Positions 46,493-59,347 of a stretch of DNA of 64,000 nucleotides are shown here, piece by piece. The stretch comes from Paratinospora sagittata (Eukaryota > Streptophyta > Magnoliopsida > Ranunculales > Menispermaceae). Positions within the stretch are counted from its first letter, which is position 1; each line of letters begins with the position of its first letter. The DNA is taken from positions 6,967,729-7,031,728 of the forward strand of contig CM069600.1 of assembly GCA_035771175.1 (NCBI GenBank). The letters are read 5' to 3'. The position numbers and the translations under genes were made by a program. Under the pieces are notes generated by a model. It did no database searches. It saw nothing but the letters and a program-made list of their open reading frames with translations, and was not told the origin of the DNA.

Positions 46493-48079
46493 CTATGATA
46501 GATTTTTTAATTAATAATAACATGAAAAAATTCCACAAGAATCCGTACTTTGTAGATTTCAGCTAAAATCCATAAAAAGATTTTTTTAATTAATAATTAC
46601 ATGATAAAATTGAAAGAGAATTCGTACTTGGTAGATTTTATGAAAAACTTAAAATTATTTTATATGAAATACTAAACTCACCAATATGTAAAGTAAGTAA
46701 AATCCATGAAAGATCTTCTCAATTAATAACTACACGAATAAATAAATAAAAAAAATCTATGCTTGGTAGATTTTGTGGTATGTTATAGTCTAAGAACCCC
46801 AAATATCCATCTAAGATTTTCTCAATTAATATTAATGGGAAAAAAAAAATTAAAATTACAATGCACTTCTTATGCCATAATGGATTAATATAAAAATTTA
46901 TTCTTATTAATCAAGACTTACATATTAATTATCCTTGCATTAAATCTAAATTAACCTTACAACAATTAATTCTAAAGACTTTTTTTGTCAATGACCTTCC
47001 GATGTCCCGTTAACTTTTTTACAGGAGTAAAATTATTTTAAAATCAAAAATTGCAGAAATTGTTTGGACGTCTTTTCTTAAAATAGACAGATAAATATGT
47101 ATATAAATTCAAGCTCAAAGTCGAGATGTTGTATATATTGACTATCGTCCAATCGAAGCTACATGAATTTTGAAAAATTTTAATTTTTTTTTTTAAATGT
47201 AAAATTAGTATCTATTGATGCTCCGTACCCAAATAGCTGTTGGTCTTCTTTTTTCTTTTCTTTTTTTAATTTATAGAGAGGAAAAAACAATTTTTTTTTT
47301 TGGGTTTCTGCCACTGCCAGCCCCTCTTTAAATCCTCTGTGTCCTCTTTTGGAAAAAAACAAAAAAAGAAAAGAAAAGCTGACCACCAGTTGTCGCATCT
47401 TGTCCAATCAAAACCTGACACGTTGTTTGGACTTTTGTTTTGCCACGTGTCTCACATCTGTTACTCTTTCTTACACAATAACTTTAAAACTTTATCTATA
47501 AAATCTTTTTATTTTTTTTGCTTTTTTGTTGACCTGATGAATTATTCCATCAGATATTCTGCCAACGAATATTATTAATTTATTTATAATAATGGAAAAA
47601 AAAATGATAATCAGACGAAAGTGGAAACAATAATAGAGACTTTGACATGTATAAATCGTTTTTTTTTGGTCAATCTGAGTCGGCTCAGGTGGCCCTAGTT
47701 TCTGCATATGCAAACTATAGTCAGAAATAAATATCAAATAATATAAAAGTATTATTTTAATTACATTCTAAGTTTTGAATATAATTTTGAATATTTTAAA
47801 AGTATTTTTTTTTAATCCAATTTATTTCCTTCACAACAAGCGAGGTTAGTTTGATATAGAACTTCCCTACTTTCTCGCTTAATAATAAGTGAGGGAGTCG
47901 AGATCATGTTGCGCAACTCTCTCATCATCCTATCTTCAAGTTTTATTCGTATTCTATCGAGCCCGCCTTCTACCCTTATTCGAGTCGCGGATCCTCATCT
48001 GACTATATATCAATAAATCAAATATATAATATGTACAAAAAATACTTTGAAACACACTAAAAAAAACTCATATAATTGA

Positions 48080-48240
48080 CATTGCTCTTGAGACGTAGTT
48101 TTAGAACCTAAAAGTTTTAAGTTCAACTCTTACTACTAACTCACCCTAATGGATGAGTGAGATTAATGAGTTAAGAATGAATGTAATATAGATCGTATGG
48201 TAATGAAGTTGGTTATATAACTAACTACTAACATTATTTT
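48080..48240 (+). mobile_element. SINE, family A copy 3
   Basis: AAGTTCAACTCTTACTACTA (box B-like), GAGTGAGATTAATGAGTTAAGAATG and ACTAACTACTAACATTATTT match the copy at 7158. Box A is degraded. Possible flanks TACTTTGAAA (about 48043) and TACTCTGAAA (about 48255) agree at 9 of 10 bases. Confidence 0.65.
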
Positions 48241-48789
48241 TTAAAAAAAAAATATTACTCTGAAATATTTTTGCATCATCCCGAATCATGTGTTATTGCG
48301 TGACACACTCAACGTGATTTAACAACTCTCAAGAGTAATGTCAGCAATGTGAGTTTCTAATATGTTTTCACATGATACAAAGCGATTGAATAACTCTGAT
48401 AATAATGTCAATATCGTGTATTTCTGATACTATAAATTTTTATAATACCACTTTTTATTTATATATGTATAATACATAAAAATATATAAAATATATAATA
48501 CAAAATAGAAAGTAGAAATTAAATTAGGGTGAGATAATATGGAGTGTAGTAGTAGTATAGCAGAGGCCAGGCATTAAATTAGAAAGTTTAAAAGGAGTTA
48601 AAAAAAAGTCATAAGTAACGTACTATATAACTACTACAAGTGGCAGTGGAAGTAGTAGTAGGTAGTACTGTAGGAGTAGTAGTAGAATAGGGATAAGGTA
48701 TACAGGGAGGGATAGTATAGGAAACAGAGAATAGGGTGCGTAGGGTGTTTAGGGCGTAGAGATTAGAGTAGGGTAAGTAGGCACAAGTT

Positions 48790-49070
48790 ACGCTGCGTTT
48801 TGAGCTCACGTCACACGTTTTCTCCCTTCTTCTTCTTCTTCAGTTTAATTTCTTCTTGTTGATGCGTACCGAAGACCGTGCGACGCCGCCTTTGGCAGAG
48901 AGCGAGCGAGAGAGAGAGGCTTGACCTCGAAACCCACAGCAATCTGACGCACAATCCTAACACGAAACACCGTTCCCCACGCCCATCTTAACGTGAGACC
49001 CATTGCGCAACCATTCTTCTCTTGTTTAGGGTTAAATTATTTGAAGAGGTTCTCGATGGAAGAAATCTAC
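48790..49070. other. Unexplained GC-rich island
   Basis: About 250 bases clearly richer in G and C than everything within several kilobases, with CGACGCCGCC and an AGCGAGCGAGAGAGAGAG run. It follows a CT-rich (CTTCTT) tract, as in plant promoters and leaders. The only start in it (ATG 48862) gives a 20-codon ORF. It could be the 5' end of a gene whose body is gone, a solo promoter, or a non-coding RNA start. No family recognised. Confidence 0.35.
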
Positions 49071-49350
49071 CATTTTATTTCTACCTTAAACGAAACGACG
49101 ACTAGTTTCATATACGAAGATGTGAAGATACTATTTGAAGAAAAAACACTTAAACCTTTCGATCTTACGCATTCAATAAAAAAAAATAACAATAGAGATT
49201 AACATTCACAACTTAAAAATATACATAAATTTTTTTTAAAAAAAATAATAATAATTTACTATTAATTAATAAGTACCTTAAAAAGTATTTCTATGCTAAA
49301 TATAATAAATAGATCTGAGATTTTAGTAAAAAAAAATAACAGAAATAGAA

Positions 49351-49517
49351 TACTCAAGAAAAAACTAAAACTTTAACCGCGTCACTCGCACAAGTTCTAA
49401 ACTTTACATTCTTTCACAAAGTTTCTAACAAAAAAAGAATACTTAAGAGAAAACTAGAACTTTAACCGCGTCACTCGCACGAGTTCTAAACTCTAAACTC
49501 TTTCACAAAGTTTTTAA
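49351..49517. repeat. 89-bp tandem duplication
   Basis: Two adjacent copies starting TACTCAAGA and TACTTAAGA, sharing CTTTAACCGCGTCACTCGCA and TTCTTTCACAAAGTTT-like words. Offset 89 bases (49351 to 49440). Confidence 0.8.
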
Positions 49518-49984
49518 ATACCAAACTTCAACTTCTTCTAAATCTCACTCACTAATTAGGATGATCAATAAATAATGAGAGACCTTTTATATATAGACTT
49601 TTTAGCCATAATATTTAAAAACAATGACTAACAAAGATTTTACATTCACACTAACATAATTTTCTTATTCAAATACAACTAAATCATAAAATATTTATTT
49701 ATATTTAAAAAATCTTATTTACTTTTTAAATATATATTTCATGTTCTTTTATAATAAAAAATTCATGTTTAAACCAAAATCCACGGTGCGAAACCAAAGA
49801 AAATGAAAAGGCTTAGTTGAGTTTTTATTTATATATATCAATATCTAACATATAAGCCAATGGAATAATTGTTTGGCATTGATCTTTCAAAATATATTAA
49901 AAACTTCTTTTTTTTGTTTAATTCCAATGCTCAAGTCAACTCAAATAAGTTTTTTTTTTTCCAATGAATCTACTTTATATACTC

Positions 49985-50265
49985 AATTAAGGGCTAAAAT
50001 GACATTTATATTACAAGTAGTTATACCTTTCTTAATTATTTCTGTCAATATTATTTTAAGTATTATTCTATCTTTATTCTTATCATAAATTGTTAATAGG
50101 ACATTTTTCTTAGGTTGGCCATCTAAAAGTCTTCGTTGTTGTATGAGTCCAAAACACTTTAATTGATTTTTTTATTTTTATTTTAAATTGGTACTACTCC
50201 AACCATTTTGTTTCTAATTCTTTTGTTAATGTTTTATTGTGTATTCATCTTAACATGAACATTTT
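49985..50265 (-). mobile_element. LINE 3' fragment, second copy
   Basis: Aligns on the same strand with 12680-12990: TACAAGTAGTTATACCTTTC, TATTATTTTAAGTATTATTC, and GTTTTATTGTGTATTCATCT corresponding to the MLRWVTDKTL codons. Frames are broken. Confidence 0.55.
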
Positions 50266-50329
50266 TTATACATTTAATTAGTTTGTTTAGGTATTGTTCC
50301 TACGAGTTATGCTAACATCATTCGGGTAC

Positions 50330-50470
50330 AGAATTAGTTCTCATTAATGATAGACTTTTCCTTACGATGACGCCTCTAAGAATCGAATCTGAGAACTTTT
50401 ATACAAGAATAACCTTAGGACTTAGACCGCTTCTACTAAACCAACCAGTTGTTGGTATATATATATATTC
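50330..50470 (-). mobile_element. Possible minus-strand SINE
   Basis: Minus strand: AACTGGTTGGTTTAGTAGAAG (box A-like), then CTCAGATTCGATTCTTAGAG (box B-like) and a body with TCATTAATGAGAACTAATTC. No duplication of the target seen. Confidence 0.4.
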
Positions 50471-52374
50471 TTTAAAAAATCATCGGGAAACTTCATCGGC
50501 TTTAAATGGTGAAACTTTGAGCATGGAATTTTGAACAATAAAGGGAAAAAATCATTGACCATATATCAATGTTATATTGCCCAACATGATGGGAGAGTTA
50601 GGCATTTTAACTGGTATATATGATGTGAACTTGATGAAGATAAAATTTGAAAAAAAAAAAAAAAGAACATTGAATTAAAGATGGGAAAAGAAAAAAGGGA
50701 ACAATGGGCCAAGATTCTTGGTGTTTTGAGAGGGAGACAAACAGACAAAATATGTCATTTCCTCAGCCAAACTTAATTACTTAATTGATTGATTAATTAG
50801 AAAGGCCAGTAGATCAGCACATATATATATATATCATTGGAGCAAATGGGTCTATCTTTAATAATCAATTTAACATATATATATATATATATATATATTA
50901 CAGTACTTTATATATATTTCCCCTCAAGAATCCCAAAACAGAATACACCAAATCCTAGGCTATCTGTTTATAGGACTATATATTAATGTTAATTGATTTG
51001 TATTTCTGTTTCTATATATATTGTTAGATTTAACAAGATTAAGATTGATTTATCAGCTAATTCAACCTTCCTTAAAATCATAGGCATAAATTGTAAAAAT
51101 TAATTTAAATTAAAATATTTTTATTTAAAATTCATCTCTATTATAAGATAATTCTTTTTTTTTTCTTTCTAAAATTCTAAAGACTAATACATTATAAACT
51201 ATCACAAACTGCAACTAAAAGGGGTCTCGTTTATATATAAAGAAATGATTTTATTAAAAGAAATTGACCTTGGGAATTTGGAATATCATAGTAAAGACCT
51301 AGGTGGAAGAGGACTTAATAAATATATATATATATATATATACTTATATATAAAAATTATTAGAGCATCATCAAGGACAGAAATGTAGCAGAGAAGACAG
51401 TGGGCCCAATATTCCCGCTGTTTTGATGGGGAGACAAGCAGACAATTCCTTCCTCAGCCCTCAACTTCAACTTTAATATATTACTTCCTTTAAATAATAG
51501 GTAATATATATATATATATATTGTATTAGTTTATCGTAAGAAACCGAGGAAATTTAACTAAAAGCAGCATGGACAAACTCCAAGGTCTTTCTAATTATAA
51601 CAATAAATAATATATTTATACGATGATCATGTTGATTAAATATCTCTTTATATAAGACATATACCAACTAGCCAGCTTAGTTAGGTTGTATTAATTAAGA
51701 AGTTGAAGTTTTTGTAATATTCGAGAATTGGGTTTCACGTTTCATATCTTGCCTTCATATTATATACATCACATGAGTCTTTTTTTTTTTTTTATAATAA
51801 CTATTAGTTAAAAAGTCATATAACGTTGAAGTTTTGGGATAATTATATACATGAGTAATGTTATATGTACAACGTCATTTTCTGACAGTGACACTCGACC
51901 TCTTTTAAATATTTTAAGAATACGTGTACATTTTAAAATATTATACAATACATGCCCATATCAAAAATATACAAAAGAATTGGGTATAAGCGTCGAAAGA
52001 TAACATTGACGCCCACCGAATATAAGTTGAATAGATTTCGAGTCACCTTCTAGTTGTAAAAGAAAGTTAATGACAATGGTTTAAAAAATTGATGTCTCAC
52101 ATCCAAAACGCACTTTTAATAGTATAATTTTTTCTTTTGCATCCAAATCTCTTACATTTTGAGCTTTTTTATTTATTTAAATTCAAATATTTTTTATTCT
52201 ACACCTTTAATGTTCATCTTTTACTCTTAGTTTCCTCATCTTTTTAATAATATAAAACAATTTAATTCTTTTATTTACATAAATAACTATATATGTTGAA
52301 TAATAAATAAATCGGTGCTTACAAAAGTGCGGGGTCCATGTTGAAGCCCAAATATAAGTATAAGGCGAAGAAAA

Positions 52375-53171
52375 TTCAAAAAACGGCATGTCCGTCACCT
52401 CGGGCTGGGCACTTATGTCAGCAACCGTTAGAGGCCAACTCTATAAGATTTCAAAGGATTTTAGGCCGGCACCATACCGATGCTCTTAACACGAGCATCT
52501 CTCTTTTTCTCTCTCTTTCTCTCTCCAGGGAGGCACCTCGGTACCACCTCAGTACCCCAGGAGATTGCTTGGCGAGTTTGGTCGACTGGGCGCCCCTTGA
52601 CTTCGGTATCGAGGTCCTCGTATCAGGAGCTCGGTCTGATAGTTCTTCTTCCCGTCTCCCATATTTCTATTCCCATTTATATTTCTCTATAAATATTGGT
52701 GTTGGCCAATTCTTGTATCAACATTATATTTTATATATATATATATTTGTTTTAATCAAAATAAATAACAAAAAATCCAACGACGTGTCCGTCACCTCAA
52801 GCTAGGCACCTTTGTCAACAGCCCCTAGAGGCCAACTCTACAAAATTTCAAAAGGTCTTAGGCCGACACCACACCGATACTCCTAACACTAACATTTCTC
52901 TCTCTCTAGGGAGGCACCTTGGTACTACCTCAATATCCCAGGAGATTGCTTCACGAGTCTGATCGACTGGGCGCCTCTTGACTTTAGTATCGAGGTTGTT
53001 GTATCAAAAGCCCGATCTGAGCTCCTAACCTAGTTAGTTCTTCTTCCGATTTCCCCTATTTCTATTCCCATTTATATTTTCTTTATAAATAATGGTGTTG
53101 AGCAATTCTTGTATCAACAATATATTGTATGTTTTTTTTTTTGTTTTAATCAATAAATAACAAAAAATCCC
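52375..53171 (+). repeat. Tandem pair of LTR-like 397-bp units
   Basis: Two adjacent diverged copies (offset 397, anchors TCCGTCACCTC at 52391 and 52788) share GGGAGGCACCT.GGTAC, CCCAGGAGATTGCTT, GACTGGGCGCC and TTCTATTCCCATTTATATTT. A TATAAATA box follows, then CAATTCTTGTATCAACA and TAAATAACAAAAAATCC. The TATA box followed about 25 bases later by a TTG..CAACA word suggests LTR promoter and R regions, so these may be two LTR pieces in direct array. No internal retroelement domain lies between them. Confidence 0.6.
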
Positions 53172-53767
53172 ATGAAACAAAACAAAAAAAAAATTGCTTG
53201 AATTCGATTCAAGTGGCTAAACAGATCAAATCAATTATTATTATTAACTTAATACTAATTAATTTATAATAATTTGGCCAAAAAGCAGTTGGTGATATAT
53301 AAAATATAGATTGAGAAAACTCATGCAACTTATCGATGGATCGATTTGCTCTCCAGGGGTATTGAAATATCAATTTCAGAGCTGGAGAGAAAGCAACACA
53401 ACCCAAAACATGCTCAGACCCAACTGCTAGACACCACTGGTCCACTGCCCGCCACTTGGCCCCTCCCTCGACACATTAACAGACCCATCACCATCCATAT
53501 ATATATATATATATATAATCTATGCGTGCATGACACTTTTACATTACATATATATATAACAAAAGAGATTGAAAAAGACGTATCAATTAATAAAAAAATA
53601 CTTTGAAAAAAATACTGCCTTCAGAGTCGTTAAATAGCCTAAATTTACGTATCAACATATAACCCGAAAGCTGATAGTCTAAAATCACGTATCACTACAT
53701 AAACATATATAATCTATGCATGCATGCTTGTGCTATTTATATTAATAATTTTATATCTGCATTAAAT

Positions 53768-53930
53768 TTAGCGGTGTACATCAACCAGATCAACCCATGG
53801 GTTGAATTAGCCGAGTCATTTGGATTGGGTTGAATTGAGTTTCAAAAGCTCAACTCAATTAGTTTGGGTTAGATCGCAAGTTCACACCACCAGAATTCAA
53901 AACACGACTCAACCCAAACCACTTCAAAAA
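53768..53930. mobile_element. Truncated GGGTTGGGTT-type element
   Basis: AGCGGTGTACATCAACC, then ATTGGGTTGAATTGAG and, inverted, CTCAACTCAATT and CAACCCAAACC. Resembles the ends of the element at 19294-21478; only a short stem remains. Confidence 0.4.
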
Positions 53931-56900
53931 ATGTAAAACCCTAATTTTATTTTCCCTTACGTTAACTTGTTTTCCTAAATTAATTGAGGAAATGTGTTTA
54001 TGTCCGGTCTGTTGTATTATATTCTTTAGCAAAGGCTTTTTTTTTTTTTTTTTCATTACATGAGGTTGATTATAGGAATTTGCTTCTACTAAATTAAGGT
54101 CTAAGTTAATTAGTCACAGGGCAGTTCTTCACAGACCCATTTGAAACCAACCAACAACATCACAATCAGAAAGAGATGGGGTTGCAGCCCTAATCAATCA
54201 AACCACTTTATTTTTCTATCTTTTTCCATTCATTTTGAAAGTGATGAAGAAGACAAGATGCATAGAGAGAAAAGGAGGGACCATCAACATAGAAGAGATG
54301 TGGGAGCAATGGTGTCTTGGGAAGAGGAGGCCAAACGTACCTGAAATGTAACCCAACATTGCAGATGCTTTGTGGGCATCAGCCTACATATAGATAAAAG
54401 CTAAGCTAAGCAGAAATCATTCAGAAAAGGGTGGCCAACATTGCATTTAATATGTCCTTTTCAATGTACCAAGCTGCAAATTGACACCATTGATGGCCCT
54501 ACTCCAAGTTATAGTTCTATCTATTTATAAATAAATTCACATATATGTATATCAGAATATTAAGAAGCTGCAGTATTCTTCAAAAAGCCAAAGTAGCTAG
54601 GAGCTATAAGAACTAGCAAAGGTATATTTATTCCTCAAAAGAAAAAAAAAGGCAAAGGTATATTTATTCTTCTTGTTCAAGTCATGTGTCATTAGAAACA
54701 CTACATGTATCCACAAAACAAGGTTTGTGTCTATTGTCTAGCTAGGCACAGGCTTGGCACTTGCCTTAGCTTCCTCAATCATATATATATATATACTTAT
54801 ATTTGCAAGCTAACATGAGACACTCTTTGGCCCATGCACTATAAAAAAATAAAGAAAAAGAAAAAAAGAAAAAAGAAAAGTGATTTTCTTCCCTTATTTA
54901 TTTATTTGTTTTTGAACTGTTCCAATACCTCCTTGTAATGCATAAACTAAACAAAAAGTTATACTTATAAATTAACATCTGATGTAAGCTAAAAACATCA
55001 TTTTTAAAGACTCTTAAGGCTGTGAACAAGATCAGTATTGCTTTTACTATTGATATCAAATAATTAAATTCACCTCTATTAAAATGAAGTGCTCAAAGGG
55101 ATCAAGTAAAATATGTTCATGGCACCCCATTTGTAGTGAGATTTTATCATCTTCATTGGTTAGAACGTATTTTGCTTGAATAGTATAACAAGGTTTTATG
55201 CTGTGATGAGCTACTGAATGCAACCCTCCTTTACTCATCCTTAGGACCTCATGTATAAAAATAACATAGAAATAGCTCAACACAAACTAGGTGGTGATAC
55301 TGATGCCAAATGCAAAAAAGGGAGGAAAGTGAAGAACAAGAGAAAAGGTATAAAAGAATCTTATGCCAAGCAATTGAGGATCATCCTACATAAACTCTTA
55401 AAGTTTAACTTCAAAGAGAATTCCTTTTGGATGCAGCCTTATGAGAACAACAAGGACGGCACAAAAGTATTTCAAAAGTTATTTAAATCTATATCCCTAG
55501 AGAAGGAAGGAGGAGAATATTAAAGGTTGGAGATGTTGAATAAACATTACATATAGATCAAAAGAAATTAGTAGAAAACTTGACTGTACTCTCAGCGTGT
55601 AAAACAGTGATGTATCTCTATACTTTGGACAAATTGAATACAATTTGGGAGACAGCTTTTCACTTTTCAGAGAGTTTTTTGAATGCACCCAATTGAAGCA
55701 TTTCTACCCTGGATTATGACTTCTCTAACAGGCCATTTGATGGATTCTTAACATTTGAACTAGTTAAAAACTCATGAACAATAGAATTCTTATGCCTAAT
55801 AGGTATAATACAATTGACCTTTAATGTCAATTTTGAAGCCTAAGACTACAAAGAATACAAAAAATACTTGGGTGAATACTACATAAATGATAATTTCTAG
55901 AGTTAGCTTCCCACCAAAAAAATAAAAGTAAAAATTCTAGAGTTATCATGTAACAACCCCTTAGCACTTGTAACAAATAGTCCGCTTTAGATGACTCGCC
56001 CTCAGGGATTTCTGTTGCAGTCACAGATTAAGCTCCTAAGAAATTCTCCAACTTTCAACACAAGAACATGTGCTACTGCAATCATTAATATTGCCTCCCC
56101 TGCCTCACTTTTCTATCCAAATCCATGTACTAAATGAACTAACTTGAGAGGCTATATTGCTATGCACCTAATTATGCTAACTATCTATTTACATTTACAA
56201 GTTAAATAGTTATTAATTTAACATTCCTCACATATTTTTTAACAAGGTTAATTGCTATTATTATTCTATCACTTATTCCTTTGGCATACATAACTTCATC
56301 CTTTAGATCCTTAATCCACTAGTATTCCCGCCCATTTCTATTACTAATCTTTTACATGCATTGAAGTTTATAACCAAAAAATTACTAACCCTTATCCACT
56401 AGCATTCTCAACTTATCCTTTAGCTCTCCTAATATTTGACTGAGTTTTTGGATACGGCAGTCACCCAACCCATGTTCTTTCTTCTTTTACTTTTCTTTTT
56501 CAACTTTGCCCCCTTTCCTTTTGTTGTTTGTTTTTCTTTTGTGCTTTCTTCCTCTTTTTCTTCCTTTCTTCATATTTTTATTTTTCTTTTACAATTTCAC
56601 TCCTCCTATTCTTTCCTTTTTCTAAATCCTATAATTTTCTATTTTTTTTTCTCATTTCATCACATCATCACCAATTGGTCATTGTCTTCTTTTTCTTCCC
56701 TATGTTCTTTCTTTGGAGAACTTACATAGGAGTGTCTAAAGTAACTAAGTATTGGACACATATCATTTGTCTGCGTCGGTGCTGTGTTATGTCCAAACCA
56801 AAGGTCCTTTGGATTACAATGAAGAGTCCAGGTAACATTAGCCTAGATAATCTCAATTATCTTTCTATTTGATTTACATAGTAAATTCTATATATTCTTT

Positions 56901-57639
56901 CTTATCAGTAAAAGTTAAAAAAAGAAAAATGGAAAAAAAAAGCTTTTAACTACATTAATGCTCAGAATAACAGAGCTACTACATTCCTGTACAACACTGC
57001 AGCTCACAACACCACCAATTACAACAACACATTCAATGCTGGAACATCAGCATTTGTCATCAAAACTTTGTTATATTTTTCACATTAATACAAGGCTCTG
57101 CAACAGATTTAATAAAAACACCTCTAGAAACAATATTCTAAATATAACAAAAGAATTTAACAGAGACAGACCTGCTTAACAACGGCTTGATCTATGATAG
57201 TAGAGAAAAGCAGGGAGAGCATTCTGTACCAGACTAACAGTGTTATAGACAATTATGATTCATATGTGTACCATGTCCTCCTTGTGATTGGAAATACCAG
57301 CTATTATCCTTAGAATATCATGAAATAAATAAATCCTCAACAAACTTGAAGAGAAAACAGCGGCCATTTGGATCAAATATCACTTTGTAAGTGAATTCTA
57401 AATATTCAATATTTATTTAATATTCATAAAATTAATTCAACTTTGAAATATAGTACAAATTAGAAAAATATATTAATATGAAATAATGGAGAAATGACGA
57501 AATAGCTAAGTAATCAGATCCTTGCAAAGTTGGAAAACTAGGCGGTTCATGGAATAAAGTTGCACATTCTATATGCTTTACTCAAAAACCAACTTTGTAG
57601 GACCAACAATATACAAACATGAAACAACTAACAAAACAA

Positions 57640-57875
57640 TTGAAATAGAACTACTGACAAAATTGTTTTGGCAATGGTTCCAGTGTGATCATGTAAATAG
57701 TTAAGACAATACAAAGACAGTTTACCCTGCCTAGGCATTTCCGAAACTCTTTCTATTGTGGGGTATGGGGAACAAACAACGCACACGGCTGTATTCCACA
57801 TTGGAGAGGCAATTTCCAGATTCAAACCCATGACTCTAGGTAACAATGGTGCAACCTCAACCTTTACAAATAGGC
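57640..57875 (-). mobile_element. SINE on the minus strand (Au-related)
   Basis: Minus strand: GGTTGCACCATTGTTACC (box A region), CATGGGTTTGAATCTGGAAA (box B), TGCCTCTCC, then CCTAGGCAGGGTAAACTG. The word order matches tRNA-derived SINEs with a GGTTCGAGTC..GGAAACAGCCTCT body. No target duplication identified. Confidence 0.5.
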
Positions 57876-58399
57876 TCACTCTTCAAGCCACCAAAACTAT
57901 ATAAATAACATTTTTATATCATGTGAAATATGTAATATATATCATACAATTAACACTTGCATTAACTAGTTTAAGGTTTTGAGCTTTGAACAACCTACAT
58001 ATGCTGTATGGAAAGGTTTTAAAACTTTGACAAGGGTACTTTTAAACTACAAATGCAAAGGGATAAAGTTTTTAACTTCAAATTTTACTTCTAAGATGAA
58101 TCTTTATAACTTTTTCATGTGTGTTTTTAAGATCTTCCTAAAAGCCACTAAGATTTTAAAAAATTAAAAATTATAAAGAATACCTACCACCTGCCTAACT
58201 AACCAAATATGCAATTTGTATGGTTCACAATCACTGTCCCTAAATTGCTTAGAAATTAAAACATGAGCCTAGGGCAATGCAGACGCATAACAAACAAAAA
58301 ATAAAGGCTTATTTGTATTGCATCAAATACATAAGATTTTCCACATAGAAATGCCATACCTGAATCAAAGCCGTCAAGATTAACAAATCTAACAACACT

Positions 58400-58994
58400 T
58401 TAGATGAGATATTCATCCAAATCAGAGAAGTAGCTGCTTTCAGAGAATTCATAATAACCATCTTCTGATATAAAGTCGATATCAGAAATTCCAGATGGGT
58501 AATCTGCATCAAATGATCCAAAGTCATCTAGTTCAGCAACAAACTCATAGTCATCAGTGGGATCATTTGGAAGCCTTAGGTTTCTAATTCTATCTGCACA
58601 TTTCTTTTCAAGATCACCTCCCAGAAAGACACTGAAGCACTGACGAAGATCAAGAGATTCCAGGTGGGGACAACCATCCAGAATGGTGCGTAAACCATTA
58701 TCAGTCATCTTGTTTCCAAAAAGATGGAGGTGGCGCAGCTGAGGCATGCTCTTTGCAATAGCGAATGCCTCCTCGTCACAATCAAAAAGTGGGTTCCTAA
58801 CCCCTTGGTGGTCCAGTCGGAAATATTTAAGTTGTGGACAAAAGTGACCAAAAGATTCAAGTGCGTCTACCGAGAATGACCAGTGACACAGCTCCAGTTC
58901 CTCCAACAATGGAAGTTTTTTGGCCACTTCAACTAAGGCACCATTTGAAATGTGATAGCAATATGCAAGTCGAAGACATCTTAGGTTACGGGAT
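58400..58994 (-). CDS. F-box/LRR protein (SKIP19/FBL23-like), last exon only
   Basis: On the minus strand the acceptor TTTAACATTTTCAG precedes the exon start at 58994; the exon runs to the stop at 58400-58402 and gives 197 full codons. The first codon is split (two bases upstream), fitting an Arg as in the (A)DR-S-NL junction of this family. Leucine-rich repeats are visible: NLRCLRLAYCYHISNGAL, LPLLEELELCHW, CPQLKYFRLDH, MPQLRHLHLFGNKMTDNGL and CPHLESLDLRQC. The tail is acidic and Ser/Tyr-rich (FVAELDDFGSFDAD...SDLDEYLI), longer than I recall for SKIP19. In the family the F-box binds SKP1 in an SCF ubiquitin ligase and the LRRs choose targets. The F-box exon is not seen up to 64000, so this is a partial gene. 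The frame remains open upstream to 59095, but that part is intron. Confidence 0.82.
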
Positions 58995-59321
58995 CTGAAA
59001 ATGTTAAACAGTCCAAATGATGTCAACCGTTGAATGATTTCATAACAGCATGAAATCCATGCGTTCATATACAAACACAGCGACAAAGATAACATTCTTT
59101 AAGCATATGAGAAAAAAAAAAAAAAACACCAATATGGGATGTAAATTATGATCAAACACTACAATTTTCAAACCCTTCAATCTTATTATTGTATCAGGAG
59201 GTTGGTTTCACAGAATAAATACTGATTTTGGATACGCCAATTGTACAATTTAGAAATTGCCTCAATACCTAAGGAATTTCCTATTTGTTTTGAAACAAAA
59301 TCTTGAAAACAAAAAAATGAA

Positions 59322-59347
59322 GAGAGAGAGAGAGAGAGAGAGAGAGC
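59322..59347. repeat. (GA)n microsatellite
   Basis: About 13 uninterrupted GA units. Confidence 0.9.

Larger units (their letters stand above)
44817..58399. other. Intergenic region between PINOID and the F-box/LRR gene
   Basis: More than 13 kb without a supported host gene. Contents beyond the listed repeats: a long TA run (46442-46490), many shorter TA runs, a G-box core CACGTG at 47444-47449 with no gene attached, and a C/T-rich low-complexity stretch at 56465-56720 that creates spurious hydrophobic ORFs. I see nothing else recognisable from 53.9 to 57.6 kb. Confidence 0.6.

Noticed and set aside
47444..47449. G-box CACGTG as a promoter element
   Set aside because: No gene begins within several kilobases on either strand, so a single hexamer is not evidence.
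54141..54344. 67-codon ORF with a charged C-terminal half
   Set aside because: No family recognised, no splice or promoter context; probably chance in a slightly GC-richer stretch.
56436..56872. Overlapping hydrophobic ORFs (97 and 114 codons)
   Set aside because: Produced by a C/T-rich low-complexity tract in two frames; no domain, and composition biased to Phe, Leu and Ser.
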